A DNA stretch of 64,000 bases from assembly GCF_002803845.1 (NCBI RefSeq), contig NZ_CP024985.1, positions 6,273,501-6,337,500 on the forward strand, written 5' to 3'. The position numbers and the translations under genes were made by a program. This document shows positions 1 through 7,649 of the stretch, one piece after another; the stretch's first letter is position 1, and every line of letters begins with the position of its first letter. The DNA comes from Streptomyces lavendulae subsp. lavendulae. Lineage in GTDB: Bacteria > Actinomycetota > Actinomycetes > Streptomycetales > Streptomycetaceae. The notes under the pieces are model-generated. The model searched no databases and was not told the DNA's origin. It saw nothing but the letters and a program-made list of their open reading frames with translations.

Positions 1-320
1 TCGAGGTGGGAGCCCTCCTCGACGGCGTCCGCGAAGGCTCGCAGCTGGCCGGTGGTGCGGGCGAGTTCGCCGGTCAGGCGGGCCGGGCCGAGCGCGGTCT
101 CGGCGTCGGCGGTCTCGACGACCAGGGGACCGGCCTCGTCGAGCAGGTCGGCGGCGGTGCGCAGGAAGGCGACGCGGGTGGTGAGGTCGGCCAGGGCGGC
201 GCGGGCGGAGTGGGCCGCGCGGACGGCCAGGTCCACGTCACGGGGTGTCGCTTCGGCGGTGACCTCTTCGCGCTGCTTCCCGGTGCGGGGGTCCACACTC
301 CAGACTGGTGTCGCTGCCAT
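1..320 (-). CDS. Aldehyde dehydrogenase (NADP+-type), N-terminal part, runs off the window
   Basis: Reading leftward from an ATG at 320 gives about 106 residues with no stop before the window edge, so the gene is partial. It starts MAATPVWSVDPRTGK, followed by an alanine-rich helix with repeated AHSARAAL and FLRTAADLL patterns. This is typical of the N-terminus of aldehyde dehydrogenases of the alpha-ketoglutaric semialdehyde dehydrogenase-like group, usually about 500 aa. The NAD(P)-binding and catalytic Cys regions lie outside the window. An AGGAGG ribosome site sits about 8 nt upstream of the start. It is divergent from an IclR regulator with a palindrome between them, so IclR control of this catabolic dehydrogenase is the natural inference. 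The substrate is unknown. The high GC hides the frame on this strand, but codon third-position GC supports it. Confidence 0.8.
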   Translation of the reverse strand, partial: MAATPVWSVDPRTGKQREEVTAEATPRDVDLAVRAAHSARAALADLTTRVAFLRTAADLLDEAGPLVVETADAETALGPARLTGELARTTGQLRAFADAVEEGSHL

Positions 321-340
321 GGCCCGCTGCCTCCTGGATC

Positions 341-356
341 GTTCAGTATTCTGAAC
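341..356. promoter_or_regulatory. 16-bp palindrome between ALDH and iclR, candidate IclR operator
   Basis: GTTCAG-TATT-CTGAAC is a perfect inverted repeat with 6-bp arms. It lies 21 bp upstream of the aldehyde dehydrogenase start and about 100 bp upstream of the divergent iclR gene. IclR-family proteins bind such short palindromes, usually near their own gene. The function is inferred from position only. Confidence 0.5.
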
Positions 357-457
357 GCCGTTCCGGTGGATGAATGATCACTTCTGCTGCGGACTCTATT
401 TCCGCGTCCATCGCGTGACAAGAGGCGATCAGAGCCGACCAGAGGGGAAGCAGGCCC

Positions 458-1288
458 ATGACGACAGCCGAGACGGGTGAGAAGGGCAGTGCGGGCGGCG
501 CGGAGGAGGGCGCCGGACCGGAGGGCGCGGGGGCACCGCCGGCGCCGGTGAAGTCGGCGGTGCGCACGGTGGTGCTGCTGGAGCACTTCGCCGCCCGGCC
601 GGGACTGCACAGCCTCGCCGACATCCAGCACGACCTCTCCCTGCCCAAGTCCAGCCTCTACATGCTGCTGCGCACCCTGGTGAACCTGGGCTGGGTGGAG
701 ACGGACGCCACCGGCACCCGCTACGGCATAGGCGTACGGGCCCTGCTCGTCGGCAGCTCGTACATCGACGGGGACGAGGTGGTGGCGGCGGCCCGCCCCA
801 CCCTGGACCGGCTCTCCGACGACACCACCGAGACCATCCACCTGGCCCGGATGGACGGGACCAGCGTGGTGTACCTCGCGACCCGGCAGTCCCAGCACTA
901 CCTGCGGCCCTTCACCCGGGTCGGGCGCCGGTTGCCGGTGCACTCGACCGCGCTCGGCAAGGCGCTGCTGGCCACGCACACCGACGAGGAGGTGCGCAGG
1001 CTGCTGCCCCGGCGGCTGGAGGCGGTCACGCAGCACACCGTCACCGACCGGGAGCAACTGGTCGAGGAGCTGGCGCTGGTGCGGGAGCAGGGGTACGCGG
1101 TGGACCGCGAGGAGAACACGCTCGGGCTGCGCTGCTTCGGGGTGGCCGTGCCGTACCGGACGCCGGCGCGGGACGCGGTGAGCTGCTCGGTGCCGGTGGC
1201 GCGGCTGACGCCGGGGCACGAACAGGTGATCAAGGCCGCCCTGTTCGAGGCGCGGGACCGGCTGTCGGTGGTGACGCGGCGGATGTGA
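458..1288 (+). CDS. IclR-family transcriptional regulator
   Basis: This 276-aa protein has a low-complexity Gly/Ala/Pro N-terminal tail (about 1-30). A winged helix-turn-helix follows at about 32-92, with the recognition segment LPKSSLYMLLRTL, and an IclR effector-binding domain at about 105-270 contains the typical HSTALGKALLA stretch. IclR proteins bind DNA as dimers or tetramers and usually regulate an adjacent catabolic gene in response to an aromatic or sugar-acid ligand. Here the divergent neighbour is an aldehyde dehydrogenase, the likely target. The start has a GAGGGGAAG ribosome site. The last codons and the stop lie inside a 14-bp tandem repeat that continues downstream. Confidence 0.9.
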   Translation: MTTAETGEKGSAGGAEEGAGPEGAGAPPAPVKSAVRTVVLLEHFAARPGLHSLADIQHDLSLPKSSLYMLLRTLVNLGWVETDATGTRYGIGVRALLVGSSYIDGDEVVAAARPTLDRLSDDTTETIHLARMDGTSVVYLATRQSQHYLRPFTRVGRRLPVHSTALGKALLATHTDEEVRRLLPRRLEAVTQHTVTDREQLVEELALVREQGYAVDREENTLGLRCFGVAVPYRTPARDAVSCSVPVARLTPGHEQVIKAALFEARDRLSVVTRRM

Positions 1289-1352
1289 CGCGGCGGATGT
1301 GACGCGACGGGTGTGAAGCGGCGGGTGTGAAGCGGCGGGTGTGAAGCGGGCC
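1271..1352. repeat. 14-bp tandem repeat, about 5.8 copies, overlapping the iclR stop
   Basis: Units begin at 1271, 1285, 1299, 1313, 1327 and 1341. The first two read GTGACGCGGCGGAT, then variants GTGACGCGACGGGT and GTGAAGCGGCGGGT. The first unit encodes the last residues of the IclR protein (VTRR) and the stop codon falls in the second. The period is not a multiple of three, so copy-number change would alter the C-terminus. Confidence 0.9.
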
Positions 1353-1420
1353 CCCGGGGCGGACGGTCGCCCCGGGTGGGGGCGTGCGGGTGGCGGCGGC
1401 GCGCTGCGGACGTGGGGGTT

Positions 1421-1440
1421 CCTCCCCCGGGTGGGGGAGG
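1421..1440. terminator. Hairpin downstream of iclR
   Basis: An 8-bp perfect stem CCTCCCCC / GGGGGAGG encloses a GGGT loop. There is no T-run, as is common in Streptomyces. It lies between the iclR stop and the next gene on the same strand and probably terminates iclR transcription. Confidence 0.45.
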
Positions 1441-1494
1441 CGGATCACCTTCGTGGGGGAGGTGGAGGGGCGCCGCGCACGGGACCGTTGGGAC

Positions 1495-2502
1495 ATGACC
1501 ACACGAGCGGCGCAGACGACGACCCCGGCCCGGACACCGACTCCGACCCCGGCACGGCCGACGGCCCCCCACCCGGGGGCCGGGCGGCGGATCCTGGCGG
1601 GCGCGGCCCTGGCCGCCACCCTGCCGTACCTCACCCTCAAGACGGCCTGGGTGGCCGGGAGTCATCTCGGCATACCGGAGGGCAGCATCCTGCTGAGACC
1701 CGGGCTGTTCTTCACGGTCGCCAATGCCGTGACGCTGGCGATGGACGCCTGCGTGATCCTGCTCGTACTGGTTCTCACCCGTCCCTGGGGCATGCGGATC
1801 CCGTCCTGGCTGCTGACCCTGCCGGTCTTCGTCGCCACCGGGCTGCTCACCCCGATCGTCCTCGGCTACCCCTCCCAACTCCTCGTCAGGGCCCTGGGCA
1901 TGGGCGCGGACGAGCAGGTCCGGGCCGCTTCGAAGCCCTTCCTCGAACCCTGGGTGTTCGCCGTCGTCTACGGCGGCTTCATCATCCAGGCGGTCGCCCT
2001 GACCGGACTGTTCGTCCCCTACGCGCGGGGACGCTGGGGCGGCCTCTGGCAGGGCGCGGCCGGCCGGCGGCTCCCGTCTCCCACGGGGGTGGTGGCGGGA
2101 GCCGCGGCGGTCTGCGCGGGGGCCGTGGGCGCGGCGCACCTGTACTGGGCCTTCGGGGGAAGCGCCGGGCTGTCCGCCCAGCAGGCCGCCGTGTACTCGG
2201 CGGAGACGGGTGTGGTGTCCGCGGCCCACGCGGTCTGCGCGTTCGCGGCCGCCGCGGGAGCGCTGCTGCTGGCCCGCGGCGGGACGGGCCGGGCGGACCT
2301 GCGGCTGGCCCTCGCCTGGATCGGCTCGGGCGCGACGTTCAGCTGGGGGACGTGGATGCTGAGCGCGGCCGTGGGACCGCAGCTCGACTCGGGCGACGGG
2401 ACCACCGTGGCGCTCACCCTGACCTACGCTGGCCAGATGATCACCGGATTGCTCTCGGCCGGTGTCCTCATACGGTTCCTGAGGTCCCGCCGGACCGCCT
2501 GA
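1495..2502 (+). CDS. Polytopic membrane protein of unknown function
   Basis: This 335-aa protein has a Thr/Pro-rich cytoplasmic start (TTTPARTPTPTPARPTA), then about eight hydrophobic segments, for example around ILAGAALAATLPYLTLKTAW, TLAMDACVILLVLVL and TYAGQMITGLLSAGVLI. I do not recognise a named family. The ATG at 1495 is chosen because upstream codons run through repetitive intergenic DNA. The ribosome site is weak, so the start is uncertain. It lies directly before a histidine kinase gene on the same strand (82-bp gap), and the kinase also has an integral-membrane N-terminus. It may therefore be a membrane partner or sensor accessory of that two-component system. Confidence 0.7.
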   Translation: MTTRAAQTTTPARTPTPTPARPTAPHPGAGRRILAGAALAATLPYLTLKTAWVAGSHLGIPEGSILLRPGLFFTVANAVTLAMDACVILLVLVLTRPWGMRIPSWLLTLPVFVATGLLTPIVLGYPSQLLVRALGMGADEQVRAASKPFLEPWVFAVVYGGFIIQAVALTGLFVPYARGRWGGLWQGAAGRRLPSPTGVVAGAAAVCAGAVGAAHLYWAFGGSAGLSAQQAAVYSAETGVVSAAHAVCAFAAAAGALLLARGGTGRADLRLALAWIGSGATFSWGTWMLSAAVGPQLDSGDGTTVALTLTYAGQMITGLLSAGVLIRFLRSRRTA

Positions 2503-2584
2503 GGCGGGGAGCGGAGTACCGGGGGACGGGGCGGAGCGGGTCCGTGCGGGGCGGGCGCGAGGCGATCGGGGGAGCGGGGGAGCG

Positions 2585-3988
2585 GTGAGCGGGGTCGGCG
2601 GGGAGGCACCGGGCGCGGGGCGGCCGGGGGAGGCGCGCGGGTGGGCCCGGCGGGTGCGGGAGTGGCCGGGGCGGGCGCTCGGGGCACGGGTGCGGCTGCG
2701 GTGGGTGCACCAGATACTCGGCGGGGCGCTGCTGATGCCGTACCTCCTGCTCGCCCAGGTCGGGGTGGGCGTGGCGGCCGGCGGGGCCAATGCCATGGCC
2801 TCCTTCCGGCTGACCCTGATCGCCTACGTCGCCGCCCTTCCGCTGGCCGCCGTCACCGGGCTGGTCGGGCTGGTCCGGCCGCTGTCGGTGGCCGCGGTGC
2901 GGGCCATGTGCGGGGTGCCGGGGGACACCCTGGCCGAGGGGCAGGCCAGGTCCTGGGCCGCCCGGTGGCGGGCCTCCGCCTGGTGGACCCTGCACCTGGG
3001 GGTCGGCGCCGTGGTCAGCGGGGTGAGTCTCGCGGCGCCGCCCATGGCGGTCGTGCTGATCGTGCTGCCGCTCTCGGACACCCTGCGCGGATCCCGCCTC
3101 GGAATGGGATGGCTCAGTACGACGGCCGAGGTGTTCGTGGCCCCCGTGCTCGGGGTAGGGCTGCTGGCCGGGGTGGTCCTCTGCGCCGCCGGGGCGGGTG
3201 CGCTGCTGGCCCGGCTCGCGCCCGTGCTGCTGGGCCCGACCGCGGCGGACCGGCTGGCCGCCGCGGAGGAACGGGCGGCCGACCTCGCGGTGCGCAACCG
3301 GCTGGCCCGCGAGCTGCACGACGCGGTGGGACACGCCCTCAGCGCCGTCACCCTCCAGGCGGGTGCGGCCCGGCGGGTGCTCGACAGCGACCCCGGCTTC
3401 GTCCGGGAGGCGCTCGCCGCGATCGAGGACACGACCCGGCGCACCGTGGGCGAGCTGGACGCCGTGCTCGGCCTGCTGCGCGACGGCGACCCGGCGCGGG
3501 CCGACGCGGCGCCGGCCCCGACCCTGGCCGCCGACCTCGACGGGCTGCTGGCCCGCACCCGGGCCGGCGGCACCACTCTCACCGCCGAGCAGCACCCCGG
3601 CCCGGCCGGGGACTGGGCGCAGCTCCCGGCGATCGCCTCGCGCGAGGCGTACCGGATCGTCCAGGAGGGCCTCAGCAACGCCCTGCGCCACGGGGCGGGG
3701 CCGATCGCCCTGCGGATCCGGGTCCACATGTCCGACGGCCACCGTGAAGACGGCCACCGTGAACTGGAGATCACCATGACCAACCCACCGGCTCCGTCCC
3801 CGGCCCCGCGCGCGGGGGAGGAGCGGCGTACCACCGGGGGGCGCGGACTGCGGGGCGCCGCCGAGCGGGCCGCGCTCCTCGGCGGCCGCGTGGAGGCCGG
3901 CCCGTACGAGGACGGCTGGCGTCTGAGAGCGTCCCTGCCCCTCGGCGACGCCCCCGCCGAGCAGCCCGCGCGGGGGGCCGGGCGATGA
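2585..3988 (+). CDS. Two-component sensor histidine kinase (NarL/DesK-type, HisKA_3)
   Basis: The 467-aa kinase starts with a GTG. The N-terminal half (about 40-215) contains four to five membrane spans with no obvious extracellular sensor domain. The dimerisation helix carries the phosphoacceptor in ARELHDAVGH (H245), as in HisKA_3 kinases. The HATPase_c region follows with the N-box around EGLSNALRHG (N365) and a G-box GGRGLRG (about 418-424). A 15-bp in-frame duplication gives DGHRE twice (384-393) in the ATPase domain. It overlaps the response regulator by ATGA, so the two are translationally coupled and form a cognate pair. The stimulus is unknown; the downstream penicillin-binding protein suggests a link to the cell envelope. 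Confidence 0.93.
   Translation: MSGVGGEAPGAGRPGEARGWARRVREWPGRALGARVRLRWVHQILGGALLMPYLLLAQVGVGVAAGGANAMASFRLTLIAYVAALPLAAVTGLVGLVRPLSVAAVRAMCGVPGDTLAEGQARSWAARWRASAWWTLHLGVGAVVSGVSLAAPPMAVVLIVLPLSDTLRGSRLGMGWLSTTAEVFVAPVLGVGLLAGVVLCAAGAGALLARLAPVLLGPTAADRLAAAEERAADLAVRNRLARELHDAVGHALSAVTLQAGAARRVLDSDPGFVREALAAIEDTTRRTVGELDAVLGLLRDGDPARADAAPAPTLAADLDGLLARTRAGGTTLTAEQHPGPAGDWAQLPAIASREAYRIVQEGLSNALRHGAGPIALRIRVHMSDGHREDGHRELEITMTNPPAPSPAPRAGEERRTTGGRGLRGAAERAALLGGRVEAGPYEDGWRLRASLPLGDAPAEQPARGAGR
3734..3763 (+). repeat. 15-bp in-frame tandem duplication inside the kinase gene
   Basis: GACGGCCACCGTGAA occurs twice in immediate succession and encodes DGHRE-DGHRE in the ATPase domain between the N-box and G-box, a loop region tolerant to insertion. 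Confidence 0.9.
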
Positions 3989-4644
3989 GCCGGGTGCCGC
4001 TGCGCGTGCTGATCGCCGATGACGAGCGGATGGTCCGTACCGCCCTGCGCGTCATCCTCGACGCCGAACCCGATATGGAGGTCGTCGGGGAGGCCGCCTC
4101 CGGGGCCGAGGCCGTCGGGCTGGTCCGCTCACTGGCACCCGACGTGGTGCTGATGGACGTCCGGATGCCGGAGATCGACGGCATCCGGGCCACCGAGCAG
4201 ATCCTCGCGACCATGGCCGAACCGCCCCGGATCGTGGTCGTCACCACCTTCGAGAACGACGCCTACGTCTACGACGCGCTGCGCGCGGGGGCCTCCGGGT
4301 TCCTGCTCAAGCGGGCCGACGCGGACGAGCTGACCGGCGCGGTCCGGCTCGTCGCCCGGGGCGACTCGCTGCTCTTCCCGGCCGCCGTCCGCGCGCTGGC
4401 GGCCGCGCACACGGCCGCGGCCGCGGTCCCGGTCTGGGCCTCCCGGCTCACGGAGCGCGAGGCCGACGTCCTGCGCCTGATGGCCTCCGGCCTGTCGAAC
4501 CACGAGATCAGCGAGCACCTGGGGGTGGGCACGCAGACGGTCAAGACGCACGTGGCCGGCGTCCTGGCGAAGACCGGCTCCCGGGACCGCACCCAGGCGG
4601 TCATCGCCGCCTACGAAGGGGGATTCATCATGAGGAAAGGGTGA
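3985..4644 (+). CDS. NarL/FixJ-family response regulator
   Basis: This 219-aa protein has a receiver domain at 7-122. The acidic pair is D12-D13, the phosphorylated aspartate D58 lies in LMDVRMPE, and K109 lies in GFLLK. A GerE/LuxR-type helix-turn-helix follows at about 150-212 (LTEREADVLRLMASGLSNHEI, VKTHVAGVLAKTGSRDR). It would be phosphorylated by the kinase encoded just upstream, with which it overlaps by four bases, and then act as a transcription factor. The penicillin-binding protein gene follows within about 60 bp and may be in the same operon or regulon. Confidence 0.95.
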   Translation: MSRVPLRVLIADDERMVRTALRVILDAEPDMEVVGEAASGAEAVGLVRSLAPDVVLMDVRMPEIDGIRATEQILATMAEPPRIVVVTTFENDAYVYDALRAGASGFLLKRADADELTGAVRLVARGDSLLFPAAVRALAAAHTAAAAVPVWASRLTEREADVLRLMASGLSNHEISEHLGVGTQTVKTHVAGVLAKTGSRDRTQAVIAAYEGGFIMRKG

Positions 4645-4706
4645 GAACCCCGCCACAATCAGGGCAGAGCGGAACGCCAGGGACCGTCCGCGCGTCCTTC
4701 TGGGGG

Positions 4707-6155
4707 ATGAACAAGACGATCAGGCGTGCGTCGGTCTTCTGTCTGCTTCTGGTGCTGGCCCTTTTGGTGCGGGTCACCTGGGTGCAGGCGTACCAAGGCC
4801 AGGCCCTCGCAGACGACAAGAACAACCGGCGCAACCTCATCGGGCAGTACGAGAACCCGCTGGGGAACATCATCGTGGGCGGGCAGGCCATCACCGGCTC
4901 CACGAAGACGAGCGGCAAGGACTTCGGGTACAAGAGGACGTACGTCGACGGCCCGCTCTACGCGCCGATCACCGGCTACAGCTCCCAGGCCTACGGCACC
5001 ACCATGCTGGAGGGCGTCTACAAGAACATCCTGAACGGCTCCGACACCCGGCTCAAGACGGTCATGGACACGCTCACCAACAAGCGGGCCGATCCGGGCA
5101 ACGTCCTGACGACCATCGACAGGGACGTCCAGAAGGCCACCTACGACGCCCTCCAGGGCAAGCAGGGTGCGGCCGTGGCCATCGACCCGGCGACGGGAGA
5201 GATCCTCGCCGTCGTGAACAACCCCTCCTACGACCCGGGCCGGATCACGGGAGCCAACGACGAGGCGGCCTGGAAGGAGCTGTCGGCCGACCAGGGCAAG
5301 GCCATGGAGAACGTGGCGCTGCGCAAGCCGCAGGCCCCCGGCTCCACCTTCAAGCTGGTCACCCTCGCGGCGGCGATCGAGAACGGGCTGGTCACCAGCA
5401 TCGACGCGCCGACCGGCATCCCGGCCCCGTACACGATCCCGGGTACCCGCACGAACCTGCCCAGCGAGGCGGGCGACGCGGCCTGCAACAACGTCTCGGC
5501 CCGTACCGCCCTCAAGCTGTCCTGCAACAACGTCTTCGCGGAGCTGGCCTCCAAGCTGGGCCAGGACAAGATGCGGGCGACTGCCGAGAAGCTCGGGTTC
5601 AACGTCCAGATCGACACCCCGGTCCGCACCAACCCGCCGAGCAAGTACCCGGCGAAGAAGATGTCCATCGACCAGGTCGCGCAGACGGGTATCGGCCAGT
5701 TCGACGTCCAGGCCACCCCGCTCCAGATCGCCATGGTGACCGCCGCCATCGAGAACGGCGGCAAGCTCGTCGCCCCGCACATGGTCTCCGAGGTCACCGA
5801 CTCCGACGGCAACACCCTGGAGAGCTTCAAGAACCCGAAGTCGCAGGAGGTCATGAGCGCGAAGACCGCCTCGATGCTCCAGGACGCCATGCGCACGGTG
5901 GCCACCGAGGGCGGCGGCAAGCCGGCCCAGGTCGCGGGCGCCGAGGTGGGCGGCAAGACGGGTACCGCCCAGCGCGGCGTGAACAACAACATCCCGCCGC
6001 TCGCCTGGTTCACCTCGTACGGCAAGTCGGGCGGCAAGCAGATCGCCGTCGCCGTGATGATCGAGAACTCGGACACCGACCGTTCCGAGATCGGCGGCGG
6101 CAAGCTGGCCGCGCCGATCGCCCAGAAGATGATGGCGGCCTGGCTGAAGAAGTAG
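4707..6155 (+). CDS. Class B penicillin-binding protein (PBP2/PbpA-like transpeptidase)
   Basis: The 482-aa protein starts MNKTIRRASVF and has one N-terminal signal-anchor (about 9-25). A PBP dimerisation-like region follows, then the transpeptidase domain with SxxK in PGSTFK (S213, K216), SxN as SCN (272-274) and KTG (417-419). It cross-links peptidoglycan outside the membrane. Streptomyces carry several PbpA paralogs. This one is away from the FtsW/RodA-PknB cluster and lies behind a two-component system. A GTG at 4641 overlaps the regulator's stop and would add 22 residues lacking family similarity, so I prefer 4707 although its ribosome site is poor. Confidence 0.92.
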   Translation: MNKTIRRASVFCLLLVLALLVRVTWVQAYQGQALADDKNNRRNLIGQYENPLGNIIVGGQAITGSTKTSGKDFGYKRTYVDGPLYAPITGYSSQAYGTTMLEGVYKNILNGSDTRLKTVMDTLTNKRADPGNVLTTIDRDVQKATYDALQGKQGAAVAIDPATGEILAVVNNPSYDPGRITGANDEAAWKELSADQGKAMENVALRKPQAPGSTFKLVTLAAAIENGLVTSIDAPTGIPAPYTIPGTRTNLPSEAGDAACNNVSARTALKLSCNNVFAELASKLGQDKMRATAEKLGFNVQIDTPVRTNPPSKYPAKKMSIDQVAQTGIGQFDVQATPLQIAMVTAAIENGGKLVAPHMVSEVTDSDGNTLESFKNPKSQEVMSAKTASMLQDAMRTVATEGGGKPAQVAGAEVGGKTGTAQRGVNNNIPPLAWFTSYGKSGGKQIAVAVMIENSDTDRSEIGGGKLAAPIAQKMMAAWLKK

Positions 6156-6218
6156 CGGCCGCACGGGAGGAGGGGACGCGCCGGGAACCGACGGGGTTAC
6201 CGGCGCGTTCTCCCTGCC

Positions 6219-6710
6219 ATGATCAGGACCGCACTCCCGACCGACGTCGCAGCCATCGCCGCCCTGCACACCCGGGCGCGCGCCACCTACTACCGGGGCC
6301 GCGTCCCGGAGGAGGAGTACGACGGCGCCGCGGAACTGGCCCGGTCCCGCGAGGGCTGGGCCCGCGCGGTGGGCCGGGCCCCGTCGCAGGGGCGGGTGTT
6401 CTGCGCCGAACGGGACGGCGAGGTCACCGGGGTGGCCGCCTTCCTCACCGCCGACGGCGAGACCACCCTCACCCAGCTCCACGTCGACCCCGCGCACTGG
6501 CGCCGCGGCACCGGGGCCGCCCTGCACGCCGCGTGCCTCGACGCCTGGCGCCGGGCCGGGATCGAGCGGGTCCGCCTGGAGGTCTACGGGCACAACCTGC
6601 GCGCCCAGGCCTTCTACGCCTCCCACGGCTGGCGCCCCGACCCGGCGGACACCTCCTCCGGCACCCACCGCACCCTGTGGCTCCGGGTGCCCCGCGCGTC
6701 CGGGGAATGA
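6219..6710 (+). CDS. GNAT-family N-acetyltransferase
   Basis: At 163 aa this is a single-domain GNAT protein of normal length. The acetyl-CoA-binding motif A is visible as LTQLHVDPAHWRRGTGAALH (about 90-107) and motif B as NLRAQAFYASHGWR (about 127-140). Such enzymes transfer acetyl groups to small amines, antibiotics or protein N-termini; the substrate cannot be deduced. It sits alone between the penicillin-binding protein and a DsbA-like gene, 63 bp after the former. Confidence 0.9.
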   Translation: MIRTALPTDVAAIAALHTRARATYYRGRVPEEEYDGAAELARSREGWARAVGRAPSQGRVFCAERDGEVTGVAAFLTADGETTLTQLHVDPAHWRRGTGAALHAACLDAWRRAGIERVRLEVYGHNLRAQAFYASHGWRPDPADTSSGTHRTLWLRVPRASGE

Positions 6711-6779
6711 GACGGGCCGATGGTTGGTTGAACCGCAAACCGTTTCATTCCCCATCAGAACCCGGAGAGAAGAAGGATC

Positions 6780-7484
6780 ATGCGCGTCGAGATCTGGAGC
6801 GACATCGCCTGCCCCTGGTGCTACATCGGCAAGGCCCGTTTCACCAAGGGCCTGGCCGCGTTCGCGCACCGCGACGAGGTGGAGGTCGTCTTCCGGTCCT
6901 TCGAGCTCGACCCGGGCAGTGCCAAGGGCGTCACCGCCCCCGTGCTGGAGATGCTGGCCCGCAAGTACGGCCGCACCCTCGACGAGGCGCGCGGCATGGA
7001 GGAGCACGTCGCCGCGAGCGCCCGCGCCGAGGGGCTGACGTACCGGACCGAGGGCCGCGACCACGGCAACACCTTCGACATCCACCGCCTGCTGCACCTG
7101 GCCGCCGCCCGAGGCCGCCAGGAGGAGCTGCTCGACCTCGCCTACCGGGCCAACTTCGCCGAGGAGCGGTCGGTCTTCGACCCCGAGGTGCTGGTCGCGC
7201 TCGCCGTGGAGGCGGGGCTGGACGAGACGGAGGTCCGGGAGGTCCTCGCCGACGGGTCCGCGTACGCCGACGAGGTCCGGGCGGACGAGCGCGAGGCGTC
7301 CGAACTCGGTGCCAACGCGGTGCCGTTCTTCGTGTTCGACCGCCGCTACGGCATCTCCGGCGGCCAGCCGGCCGAGGTGTTCACCCAGGCCCTGGAGCAG
7401 GCCTGGGCCGGGCGTGAGCCGGGCGGAACGGACGCCGCCGAGGCCTGCGAGCCGGACGGGGCCTGCGCCGTTCCCCAGGCCTGA
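6780..7484 (+). CDS. DsbA-family oxidoreductase, FrnE-like
   Basis: This 234-aa cytoplasmic protein has no signal peptide. It starts MRVEIWSDIACPWCYIGK with a CxxC redox site at C11-C14, an inserted helical domain, and the conserved cis-Pro stretch GANAVPFFVFDRRYGISGGQP, as in FrnE/2-hydroxychromene-isomerase-like thioredoxin-fold proteins. The C-terminus adds CEPDGAC, a second Cys pair often seen in FrnE homologs. It probably catalyses disulfide exchange or isomerisation. The start has a GGAGAGAAGGA ribosome site. Confidence 0.9.
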   Translation: MRVEIWSDIACPWCYIGKARFTKGLAAFAHRDEVEVVFRSFELDPGSAKGVTAPVLEMLARKYGRTLDEARGMEEHVAASARAEGLTYRTEGRDHGNTFDIHRLLHLAAARGRQEELLDLAYRANFAEERSVFDPEVLVALAVEAGLDETEVREVLADGSAYADEVRADEREASELGANAVPFFVFDRRYGISGGQPAEVFTQALEQAWAGREPGGTDAAEACEPDGACAVPQA

Positions 7485-7496
7485 CCCCGGCGGAAG

Positions 7497-7534
7497 GGGT
7501 GGGGCCCGGCGTCCGGCGCCGGGATCCCACCCCG
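7497..7534. terminator. Two-part GC hairpin after the FrnE-like gene
   Basis: Outer arms GGGGTGGG and CCCACCCC flank inner arms CCCGGCG and CGCCGGG. The element starts 13 bp after the stop codon. There is no T-run; it fits Streptomyces GC-rich terminators. Confidence 0.65.
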
Positions 7535-7649
7535 GTCCCCACCCGGCCCCCTCGATCCCGCTCCGACCCCGCCTCATAAGGCAGCCTTGGAGTTGGCTTG
7601 AGTAAATTGATGATGGACTTTGAGATGTCCCTGGCGCAGAGTTGACGCC

